Shown piece by piece: positions 12,769-25,500 of a stretch of 64,000 nucleotides of DNA. The notes under the pieces are model-generated. The model saw only the letters and a list, made by a program, of their open reading frames with translations, did not search any database and was not told where the DNA came from. The position numbers and the translations under genes are program-made. The DNA is from Sinohyriopsis cumingii (lineage: Eukaryota; Mollusca; Bivalvia; Unionida; Unionidae), in assembly GCA_028554795.2 (NCBI GenBank), contig CM068838.1, positions 127,376,428 to 127,440,427 of the forward strand. The letters are read 5' to 3'. Within the stretch, counting starts at the first letter, position 1. Every line of letters begins with the position of its first letter.

Positions 12769-15700
12769 CAGAAAGTTGTTTTTCCCATGTGCATCGATTT
12801 ATACTGATTATTTCCAATTATATAGATGAATATTATAATAATTAAATTTTTGTTTTGGAGATTCGCTGTTCTGTATTTTGTGCTCTATTAAATGAAATGA
12901 CGAAATTAACGAATGCTGTTAAATAATGAGTTCATTTGACTAGTCATGATGTTGAATTTATTTCTAAGGATTGACTCTTTATTTATTTAAAATTCAACGA
13001 AGTATGAAGCTTCTCGAATCATGAAGTTACAAAGCGTTTCTCCGGTTCATACTTCTTTGACTTTAAGAACATGAACAGTCAGTCTTAAATGTTCCTAATT
13101 AATTTTAGAGTGAGTGAAGGAGCAGCAGGGAGAGGGCTCCCCTCGGTGTGTTTATTTCGCTATTTGATATGGCTGGGGGAGGATCCTACTGTACAAACAT
13201 TATTTTCCTTTCGCGGTGTTGTGTTTTTATACCGGGTTAAATGGTAACCATAAACAGTTTACCGGGAAATAAATCCTTTTCTACAGGATCAGTTCTTCTG
13301 TCAATCAGACAGTAATATACAATTTTTGTATGTGCCCTCCACCGACCCCGCTTCTGATGTTTCTTTTGTATAGACAATCTTTAGAGCCTTTTTATTATGT
13401 GCTATTAATTTACATTTTGTCCGTGTTTTTCTGTGTTGCATCACATATCGTATTTTCTAGACTGGTTAAGTTTTCAGCAATTTAAATAGAATTTATATTG
13501 TTTAATTTCAGACTGATGATCTCTGTTTACCGGTTATATTTAGTGCGCCCATTTCTTTTACATTAGTTTAGAACTATGGATTTTGTTAATATTTGAAGCA
13601 ATTATCCCTCTTTCGTTTCTCTTGTTTAAATGGATCATTTTGTGTCATGCAATATCTGTTCACATTATATACCGTAAGAGAACATTTATATAACAATGTC
13701 TTCATGTACATATCGACAGTGTCATGGTGTGGTACGTAAACGTCACGTGAAACAATAGCGCTAGTGTTTTTGGCTTTTCAGCTAATCATATTCGTTGATC
13801 TGTCAACTTTGGTCGAATTAGCGAGGACTTTCCCATCAAAATACTAAAGTGGTTGCGCAGCTAATTGAAGTTAAAATCCGGTTTTATTTTCATTAAATAA
13901 TAAAGACACGGAATCTCATCCATGTGAACAGAAAGCAAAGAACATAAATAATACAACTGATAGCATTGACAATATTTGTTGCTTTAACTTGCTCTTATCT
14001 CGTCTTGATAGCTAGTTTCTGCTGTTTTATTGAAGTCAAGTTACATTAGCGTCTATTTATGTTAATACATATTGCTTTTGTGGTCATTTGATTACTAATT
14101 ATTGTTCTATATATTTATTTTACACGGGACTTGATGAACGTAACCAAAATAGTATCATTTGGCCGCAGTGAATAATAAATTAATGACGTTCTTACACTAT
14201 ACAAAATTCATCAAAGTACAACAAATGCTTAGAGGAAAAAACGCCCAGATATATAAAGATCCAAAAAGTGTTGTCTGTTTATTGAGGGCAGCATCTTTTC
14301 TAGGCTTCATATCTGTCTTATACAACGTCATCCATACTTTTTTCATCTCTTTTGACAAAACTGTGACTATCAAAACTAGTATACCAGCTAATGGATATAG
14401 AATTATCTATGTAAAACAGACTTGGCAATAACCTAACCATTTGAAAAGAATTTGTTTTAGTATACATTCTTTAAAGGTCACCGGTCATACTCTGATTTTT
14501 TAAAATATTATATCAGATTTGCATTACGTGAGTAAAAGTAGTCATACTCGCACAAAAAGATTAAAATAATTATGAAGCGTGAAGATGATATAATCATTTA
14601 ATTACTGGAAATATAAGTATAAAACGCGGTTACCTCCCCTTAGTTAAGATTTCCCACCTATAGAGGACGCTAACCGGAAATGACGTACATTTCTCCCAAG
14701 AAGAGAAAGTACATGCTTCTTGCTGTTGAAAACAAACACAACAGACTATGAAAGGGGAACATTTAGATGAAACTATTTAAAACGAATTTACAGTTCAGCC
14801 TTATATGTATGAGCATATGCCAGCCAATAACGAAGAGGAAGCCGAATCATCGGATTCTGAGTCTGACACAATATATAACGAGCAACACGGGAACGATGAA
14901 GTAAACCGAGTTGGGAATGTTGAGAGAAGCACTTTCGCCGTTTTATATATCAAAAAAATAAAGACATGAGTACACGTTGCGTTAGAGCATGCCATGTATA
15001 TTTTCCAGGTATATTGCAACCCCGTACCTCATACTGTATTAAAACCTAAAATTAGTGTTTTCCACTGCATTTTTCTGGCTATTTTACAATAAACAGTTTT
15101 ACATAACAGTCTATTAAAAATGAAACTTTCAAAGTATTAAGCTTTACTAGATATGATAAAGTCAATGGACGTTTGCATTCTGCTAATTATATTCAATAGT
15201 TATTTATTTCCCTTTTTTCTCTTTCTACAGCCTGAAGGCGCTCACAAGGAGTACAACTATCCTTTCATTATAGCCGCAGGGTTCCAGATAAATGTCCCAA
15301 TAATATTGCCACCACATGTCGTTGCAGATTCCTTCAAAGTCAGAGTTACTGCGATAGGTGTGTATATTTCACCTACTATGTGGCAATCAACGAGTCCCCA
15401 ATTCTCCTTTATCTCCTGATTTTGACCTCCAACGGTCCTCTACACAATCAGGGAGTCGCGGTAATTCAGTTGGTAGAACCTCGCCTGATATAAAATAATA
15501 AACCAGACATCTAGCCAATCATTTCTCAGGTGATTACTTGTTCGGCTCATCTTGTCTGAAGAAGAGGACACAGTTTTAAGTTAATGGATAGACGTTTAGA
15601 GAGTTTAGTATATAAGTGGCAACATTTTCAAAATTAGCACGTTTTTCCTAACAGAAAATGCATCAAACAAATGAGTAGCATGTTTATTGTTTTCATGGAT

Positions 15701-16089
15701 TCCTCAATTTAATATGACACAATGTGTTTAAAATTCAGTATTTACTAAAACTAGAGTGAAATTTAAGAATTTAAGCAACAATTTTGCTTGGGACACACTG
15801 TGTTAATCTTCTCAGCCTGTCTTTTATAATTTGTTTGCCCTTCAGTTCATCCATCACAAGTTTCAAGAATACTTTTCGAGTTCATTATCTCGGTTTTAAA
15901 AGAATGTCCTAAAATTGTCGATAAACCTAAATCATATCTCACTGCCCATGAACGCAATAGCAAACTCGAGAAAAGGACGGGATGAAGACATTGCGTTTTG
16001 TATTATCGTGTCAGTTATTTTCAAGGATAAATTAAAATCCATTTCACAAAATGTTGTCAACCTTTTAATGATTTTTATTACAATTTCGG

Positions 16090-16138
<49 letters not shown>

Positions 16139-16509
16139 TCCATTCCAATCAGGTGATCTTATGGGGCTCACGTTGAAGAATTTAAACAATTTACTCCAAA
16201 TGCCCAATGGCTGTGGCGAACAGACAATGATAAATTTAGCCCCAGACGTTTTTGTTATCAACTACCTAAAGGCGACCCATCAGTTAACAGACGAAATTCG
16301 TCAGGAAGTATTGCCATATATGGAAACAGGTAGGCAGACGATCACCATCCTTGTCTTAGTTGTCATAATATTATAATTTTCGAAATCAGCTTAATTGGTG
16401 TTATTTTCATTTTATCAATTGTCTTTTTCCTCTTGATTAGTAACAATACTGTGGTAGTAATAGTAGTAGTAGTGGTAGTAGTAGTAGTAGTTGTTGATGT
16501 TGTTGTTGT

Positions 16510-16541
<32 letters not shown>

Positions 16542-19500
16542 ACAATGATAATGATATTGATGGTTACGATAATGATGAACGTGTTGTAATACAATTTCAA
16601 TTCTCATCTATCGTAATGTCTACAGTCAATCGTAACAAATGCTTGCTGTTTATATATCTTAATGTAATAGATACATATATAGAGTACTAGCCAAGTAGTA
16701 AATGTGTGATCCAATGACAGATTTGTAGTTTGCCTCTCATATAAGTTGAAAAATGTATATAATCGTTAGCGTTTTATTTCGCTGACTTATTGTTGCTAAC
16801 TATGCCTTCTGTAGTTAGAAAAACCTGATTGAAAAAACTGATAACCTATGTATGATTATAGTCTCGGCTTTACAAAATATCCAACAACGCAGTTAATGTA
16901 ATACCGTCTGGATACTCCCGGTATGGTATAATGCGAAAATCGGAAATTAATATGCATTGTTAGGTGGCTATGCTCTTAAACAAAATAACAGAAAAAAGTG
17001 AAAAGCAACAAGTTTTGTAAAAGTTAACAAATATTTTCCCCTGGAATACATAGTGAAAATGAGAAGAAAAAAACTTACGGTATTAGTCACAAGTCCTAAT
17101 AATAAAAGCTATAAATAAACTTTAGTGGAAATCCTAATTAAGTCAAACGCTGAAAGTATTGATGTGCCTGTGGTGGTCTGCATCGTATTGTTGTACCAAC
17201 AGTCTTTTGTTGAAACGCAGTAATATAATTCCTAGTTTGAATTCCCTATAAATCCCAGTAAATGTCTATGTTGAATAATATTATTTATTCTGCGGACTCT
17301 GTATTTCCACAGAAAACTCGCTTAAATTGAATAATCTGAAGACAACGTTATCAGCCCAAGATGAACTTCTGGACAGAACAATAATATAAGTTGATTATGT
17401 TAGATATTAAATCACGAATTAATTATGTTTCTAGGGACAAGATTATATAGTCCTTTACTTTATCTCAGGTCACCATTAGCATATTCTAAATAGAATATTA
17501 TCAAATGGAACATAACCTTATATAAACTTCTTAATGTTTACTAAATGAAATGTTAGTTATAGCTAGAAAGTCTGTTGCTAAAGTTTTAACATATAACCCG
17601 GTCTATGTCATGTACGCCAAGAAAATCCCAATAACCTAAAGTCAGATTTTAAAAAAAAATGTTTACTTTTACTAATAATGATAATAATATTAAATCAATA
17701 CACAGTGAGAATAACTTAGTTTTTGCATTGGTTATTTACAGAATAAAAGAAAATCAACAGTTAAGGTCAAGTGGAAAAGAAATTTGATTTTGGACAAGGT
17801 TAAGTCCAGTATACAATGTTACATTACAATAACACATACTGAAAAAGAAAAAGAACATCCTAACTAACAAACAATGCAAAATAAATAAACATAACAGCAT
17901 TCTGCCTCTATTTCCGTTTTCTCATTAACCGCGTTTCTGTTCTTATCGATTTCCGCTTTCGCTTACCTAATATTATTAAGCAAAACAATAGTAGTTGCAC
18001 CCACTTCTCCTTTCTATTTGATTGTGAATATGATTTTATTTATTTCCGTTTTAATTGATTAGCACTCATTTAATGCTAGATTCGTTGTATCTATTTCTTT
18101 CTTTAATGTGTCCATATATAATATAAAAATTTGATCTAAATCGTTAAACTTTTCTTTCATTAGATTTTTTCGTGTGTCTACTTCGTTGATACTACTTTGC
18201 AACGCATTTATATTATTAACCACTTCTCGATAAACATGAACTATTTTATCTGTTCATGATTTCTATACTCAGCGTGTAATATATATTATACAGTTCGCTG
18301 AATGTTATATCATTTATGGTTTTGAAATCTGCAATATATAACTTGTTATTCGTTTTTATAGATCCATCCTTGTTTTCATTACCATTCATTTGGCTTCCGA
18401 AAGTCCTTTCTCTCTCCCTCCCTCCCTCTCTCTCTCTCGTTATTTTTAATCATTCGTTTTCTGCAACTGTGACAGTGCATAAGTGTTTGCAATTACATTT
18501 TTCAAGTTGGTCATTTTATTGTTAAAATCATACATTAATTGTTTCATCTCCTGTCAGCATTGTTTAATTTCATTATTCAAGCTTTTCTGTAATTGTTGCA
18601 ATTGAAATTTGAGATTATCATACTCTTTCAGTGGCTTTGCTTCAAATATACCCCTTCAAAGCATCTAATTTCTCTCGCTGTTTATCCTTCACCCGTCGAC
18701 ACTACTTTTAGATTTTAAGGATTCGTTTTTATTTTTCTATTTCCTTTACAGTATTTGCACTTGTACGGCACAAAAGAAATTTATTGCTTATATTTTCTCT
18801 CTACTCTTTGATATATTCAAAATAATACCCTTCTGCTTGTTTGCCAGTATTGCCTGTCTACCACTGGTCATTCACGTGATTCACATAGACGGTTGTGAGA
18901 GGAAAATCTTGTTCTCGCTTTCTGGTGTAATGTGTAGGTAGATTATTCGGTTAGTTATTCTTTAAATTCGACATATTATATATGACTGTTTCCCGTTGAA
19001 AATGTACAGCAATGTATGTATATTTCTATAAGCATCATGATTTTCAGCATCATACTAAGATTTCATACATACTAGTATGTGTCAGTGCTTTAAATGGTTG
19101 ATACATATCAGAATATATTTCGCAATCAATAAAATGTCTTTTTGGAGTTATGAACAAGCCTAGGTGGATTCCGCCAACAAAAGAAAATTTTACTTTCAAC
19201 GATTTACATGTCTTTCATCTTTTTAAAAATATAAAATATCTTCCGATTTATGTGACATATTGTTTTCTTTATGGATGAATCTTAAACAGCTAACCACTAT
19301 TTCGCACACTGAATCCACATGTGGTTTTTAATTCTGTCTGTTTTCTCGAATAGTGAAATGACCTATTAGAATGTTTGATCTTAGTATTTATCACAGGAAC
19401 ATGGACTGTTGTTAGTTTTCTTTAAATATTTTGTGTCTTTCGCCGACTTAGTGTTAAGTATAGGCATATATTTGCAAGAGTGGATAACATGCATGATTAG

Positions 19501-22500
19501 CACGAAAAGCACGTGAGCCATGAGGAAATCAGAGTTTACCTGGCGGCAGGAAAACCGATCTAAATAGGCAGTAGACGTAAATCTTTGGTTACGTGCAGAC
19601 GTTGTAGTCTATCGCTAAGGGAAGAAATGCCTTTCTTCACAAGTTGGCTAAGGTATGGATGTCAAGGGGACTGAAATCATTGCGTGGAACAAGGAATTTA
19701 AGGAGGAGATTCAATGTCAATGCTTCTTCTGCATTACGTCATATTTGGAGCAGCGAGAGATCAATGCCAATTTCTAGATATACGTCAACGACAACGTAAT
19801 AGTGTGTGTTGCTAAAATAAACTGTTCACCAAAGCTGCCTGATATTCGTATTGCGAATGTATTCACATGGAGGACTGCATTAATTTCAGCACAGTAGAGT
19901 TACAATCATTGCTTCCTTTGATCGACAAGGCTGTCAATTTACTTTGTTTTGTATATATGTCATCAGCAGGAGGGGCGATGAGTACTTAGAAACTGCCGTA
20001 TTCATATATGTGTTAATCTATGTGATTTATTGACTGTTCCTTAAGGACAACAATAGCAGACAGCCATATTATTAGCATTTCCAGTAGAGCATTGAGAACA
20101 GACTTGTGTGTGCAGCATCTAGTTTCGTACGGGGAAGCCATCTTTTCACTCATGCCAACAGAGCTGTGAACGCCTATGAGAAGTCCAAAGTGCAGTTTAG
20201 GGGTGAATTCGCCATTCAATCCCAGCCAGCCACTCAGCGAGACGCTGACGTCACCCGAGATGCGTGAACAAAAATAAACAGTGACAAATATTGACAGTTA
20301 AAATGTGAAAAGCTTATTTATAACCATTCAGTGATAATCCTTAGTAGAGTGTACACATGTCATTTTTTAAGGTATGTATTTCTTGGTATTATTGTGAACA
20401 ATTTCGAGCCACATATTGTTTTCATTTTTATTAAGAAGGCCATAGCCACATATTTTTTAAAATATTATTTTCATTACGATTGTCGTACATATATTTTGTT
20501 TTCATTCATTGCCCTTGTAATTGCTTGTTGAATGCATCCTTAAATATTCATGTGAATTATCATTAATCTTTTCTTTTTCAACCACAATGATTTGTCCCAA
20601 TGGCCGGTGAATTCAGTCGCAAAACAAAAATGATTAAATCTTTACTTATAATGATGGAGAAAAGGCACCACACGATACCAATTAAATATACATATCAATG
20701 CATAGATTAATTCAAAAACATTTTATAGCCATATCAGCATCTTCAAACTTTTTAAAAGAATATTATTGAGTGAAATAATATCATCGAGTCATTGAGTTCT
20801 TATGCTAGGCTGTTAAGATATTGAGGGAGATCAAATATGAATTATTGGTGTATTGTTTTGCTTGTTTTTTGTTTTCGTTTCCTTTGTTTTTGTTTTGTCT
20901 TTATTTTCTCCTTCGAGAAAATACAAGATCCTACTAGTATACATTTTAAAGTATATTATGTCTCCCATATAGATCTACTTACTTTAGAACCATTTAAGAT
21001 TGGGTAGACTGGTATATGGACAGTATGTATATTCATTCATTAAGTTTACATTTATTTACATATAATTCAGTTGCAGATCTATATTACTTTTTGAACCTAT
21101 ACATGATGTCATTCTTTCCTCACAGAAAACTGTAACGTCATATATTCCTAGAAAATGGGCTATTTCATCTATTCAGAATGAATATAATATCACATTTCTT
21201 TCAAAATCAGTCTGGTCGAAATATGACTTTGTCGACAGAACGTTTTCTTGTTTTACTTTTGTCGATGTCCTGTTAAAACGTTCAATGGAGGTCACGATTC
21301 TGTCGGTCACTATGTCAAATTGTATTTATTTTTACTGTACTTCGTAAACATTGGTAACGAAAGCTTCAATGACATCAGAAAATATGTATCAATCATTTTT
21401 GCGAAATGCTATAGGAAACCTTAATAGTGTACGAATGTGCTGGAAAGTGAGATATCTGAAACTTGAGATGAAAACAAGATTGCTTCCGCTTCAAAATGGC
21501 GTTTCTAAAGAGACAAACTTGCTCAAGGCGCAAGTGTAATGACCACATGATATTGGATGAGGTTTCTTAAAATTTGATAATATTGCACGTCTCTAAAATG
21601 GTTTGATTATGCAATAATATTTAACCTCAGAAATTTATTTTAAAAATGGTGGATAGAAACAAATTGCTTTTAAGATTTATAGTTTTATTACATGTTTCGA
21701 ATAGTCCTAGTCTAAATCATTAAAACTACTATTTCCACGCGGAAACCCCGGAAAGAACTACCGAACCACGAGAACCTCTGGCAAGCTTTCTCACATACCC
21801 ACACTGGCCGAACCTGAAACTCGAAGCCACGCAAACAGGGGTGACATGGCAATGATCCGTAACGGTCAGCGCTTTAGACCACAAAGCCACTCCGGGCCCC
21901 CGATTATAGTTTGTATTTTTACCATTCCTGCTTAAATCATTTAATTAGAAAGTTGTATACATCTCGTTTCTTCCACTCCATGCTAAAAGTTCACAGTGAC
22001 CTACTTTGTGAATGTTACAGGCTTAGGTTAAGTATTTGCATTCAGATCATGGTCACAGATTTGTTCAGGCTATGTACACAGTATCCTCTCTTGAGTTCTG
22101 AAATAAGTTGAGGGGATGCATCATAATGATCACTATTCATTCATTTCAATTGTAGTTCAGTATGGCATATATTTTACTTCTTTAACTTGGGGTAAATTTA
22201 TTGTTTAATGTTGGTTTATCTAGCATTGTTCATGTTTGAATCTTGACTTGTATAATAAATAGTATGCATCTGGTTTAGTACAATGTTCTCGAAACAAATG
22301 AAGCTCATATCAACATATTTCATTTTATTTTGACTTTGGAAACGTCTTTGCCTTGACTCTAGTATTTGGAGCGCAAGCTATCCAAACTAAATCATGAAAG
22401 TTGTTATGAAGAGTCATCTTGATAGATTATACATCCTTAGTTTAAACAAGAAGTCTTTGCTACCTGTATTTCATGCTTCATTGACCTTTTACAAATTTGT

Positions 22501-25500
22501 ATTCCGAATATTTTGAATGGGACCTGATATACGTATGGAAGTTTATAACTGACTGTATCTCTAATGTTACAGCATCCTTACAAGTAAAGGACACCGGCAG
22601 ATATATTTTTATGGTTCAGTAACATTTCAATTTATCGGTGTTTGATCTGACTATAGATTCTTCCATGATATTCATCATAATCTACTCAGAACAACGTTTC
22701 AGACGTGTGTAGATGGAAGTAGAAATGAATATATTTATTCAGTCGTATAACCATGCATTGTATACTGTTCTAAGTTACCCGTAGCAGGTTAAATGTATAG
22801 TTTACATGATAATAGATATAATAATCAGCTGGTTGGATTGAATGTCTTTCATACGACTTTCTGTAGTGGCTAAATAAGGTGCATGAGCAATGCTTGTACT
22901 ACCTGCTGTGTCTCAAATGTTACTCGGAATCTATAACTTTCTACCAGTAACATATGGCCTCCAAGGATAGACAGTTATATAGAATTTAACAAGAAAAATT
23001 TAAGAACAATGATTTTATAAATCATAAAAAAGCCATTCTCTTGTATTTATCAACTCTTTGTAGTACCTCCACCTTTACTTGTTATGTGTCTTTTTATGCC
23101 CTGTCACAGTATGCATAGATGTATGCGTGTAGTTACACTAGATATAGATGACTGACATCCGATATGAAACTTTTGGACTCTTGACTTCGTCTGTAATGCA
23201 GCAATGTGTCCTATAAATGCTAAATGTAATGCATCATTTATTTTCTCGGCAATAGACCTTTATCCATCATCTGTAATTTTGTTGCAATTAAAATAATTCT
23301 TAAGTGGTGTTTTACTTTATTCATAATACATTTAGCCTCGTTATATTTTAGATGGCATATATTTCACGCCTATCTTGGCAATATTGATAATATCTAGCAT
23401 GTATATGTATATGTATATATTTGGTTTAAAGGAATGTCAGCACGATAGTGGAAATATAGTGAAGATTTAAAGGTTACGGTTTCACTTTTATAAAGATTAA
23501 AAGTTGAAATGTCGAAATAAAATTCGCTACAAATTTTTAAAAAAAAATTGAAAATAAGCAAGCATTTTGTTAATATCAGATTAGTTACTTTTCTGCTTGA
23601 TTATTATTTACAGTGGTTATTGGAGACTTCTAAAAGCTTCGTAGATTTGAATTGTGTAGTCATTGTTTACAGTCTGGTTTCCAGTCTGGTTTCCAGTCTT
23701 TGGTTTCTAAACGAGCAGACATGGTATAATAAATAAATAGTTGTGAAATAACAAAACAGAGTTGGTTAATCTGGCCACGCCTCGATGAAACAATAATTTA
23801 ATACAGTTGTTATCGGGAGACGAACTGACATCCTATACCAGGCGTATCCGATCCGATCCTCATGCGGACCAAGCGGTCACATTGAGCGGCCCTCGTCCGT
23901 GTACACAGTCCTTTTGAAAATATGCATTTTAATTCAAATGCATACTGAGTGATGAGGAACTGTTTTTTTTTTAATATAACCAGCATAGTTTGGCCCCCAG
24001 CCAAAAATAGGATGGAAGCCCCTCTCCTTATTATGTCTTCTACTAGCTGAACTGTTAAACAGGATACCATTCCTCCATTGTATGGTTATTAAAGGTAGGA
24101 ATTGTCTATTGAATATAGGTTGAACAAAAGGAGAAAATACAAATGAATAGCATCTGGAATATGTATCATAAGTTAAACTATAGGATTCCCTATGAGGTGC
24201 GCATATAATGTTTAGGTACCGTGCTTCCTCTACAATCGTACACATTCTAATAATGCTCAAACCCTCCATCACAACATTATATATTACCAACTAAGAAGTC
24301 TGTTTTAAAGATTTCATAGCGTCTAATGATGGCGGCACCATCTAGTCAGGGTATTCTTGCTTGAATATGCTCAATATAATATGGCTGCACTGAAAAAGTG
24401 TCTACAGTACGAATGGAGACTCATGTATAGTAATGCCAGCTGTTTGTTAAAAATGAATAACAATAAACAGTCCAGTTTTGAAAGATGAGTAGATAACGAA
24501 AACAGCCCATTATTCCATGTAGAGTGTACGGAAAATAAGACCAAAAAGTTTTATTTCCTCTTATCTGTAATGTTAACTGCCATGACCAGAAATGGCACGA
24601 ACTCACTTCAAATTACGTGAACAATTGGAACATGATGCTTTTTGTCCATAGGCAGCGCTTCATTAAATCCGATAATAATATATCAATAATTGTTGTTTAT
24701 ATATAGAGTACATTTCATTTCTTTTGTGTGGCTTGACGTTTTCCATGTTTGTAAGCTGTAAATAACATGTTTACATAGATAACGTTTGTCCATGGTCAAA
24801 AGTTGTGAATATTATGTTTACGTATCAACAGTTCAAGATCAGTTTTGTTTACTGTTAGTATAGTCTTTCCGATAGAAATTTTCACATTCTATTACGCTAT
24901 ATGTCAATTGAAAATGCGTATATACAAGGATTGTTACGAACAACTAATTCATTCCTATATTACATCAGTCTTTGGGAATTCAATTGCGTTATTGAACTCA
25001 GATATAATTATAGAGGAGGAATCATTCATTTAAAATGTCCATTGCAATTTTTTAGTGTGTAGTAATCCAAAACACACTTATTTTGGATTTTTGTGAACTC
25101 GCTCAAAGATCCTCTGTACTGCATCATTGTGTTATATCAGGACATTCAAGACTATTGGTATTCAATTAGAACATTCTAACGCGTGTGTGATTTGGATTTT
25201 TAACGTACCTTTAACAATTTTTCAGTCATATCGCTACGATGTCTGCGGTGTGGCAGTTTATAGTGATGTCTAGCACTGTGGCATCATGCCGCAGACATGT
25301 AGATTGATGTCCCACCCAGTCACATTATTCTGACACCAGGCCATAGTCCTAACACTAATCTCTTAATGCTGAGCGCCAAGCAAGACAGCTGTTAGTACTA
25401 TTTTTGAAAGTCTTTGTTATGACTTGGCCGGGGATCGAACCAACGATCTGCCGCATCCGAGGCGGATGCTCTAACCACTAGGCGACAGGAGCGGTTGAAC

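Larger units (their letters stand above)
8455..15230. other. Intron 2 (6.8 kb) with an unassigned GC-richer island
   Basis: Holds the decayed island at about 8870-12560, a (TC)n(TA)n microsatellite at 12681-12765 and a possible P2X7-tail-like fragment near 14630-14945. The stretch 12770-14600 is AT-rich and nothing is recognised in it. Confidence 0.7.

Noticed and set aside
12545-12845. Three overlapping reading frames rich in Ser/Leu, Ile/Tyr and Arg/Glu
   Set aside because: They are translations of the (TC)n(TA)n microsatellite.
14159-14431. 90-residue frame on +
   Set aside because: No recognisable motif, no splice context, and AT-rich composition like the surrounding intron.
15915-16376. 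A 153-residue frame covering the thioester motif and a poly-Leu run
   Set aside because: Only 16153-16329 is coding. The poly-Leu is the intronic (TTA)n tract, and the start codon lies in the intron.
16415-16690. Poly-V/poly-D frame on + and poly-I/poly-N frame on -
   Set aside because: Trinucleotide microsatellite in intron 4.
23810-24290. Two overlapping - strand frames of 86 and 118 residues
   Set aside because: No conserved motif was recognised, and frame length is compatible with chance.
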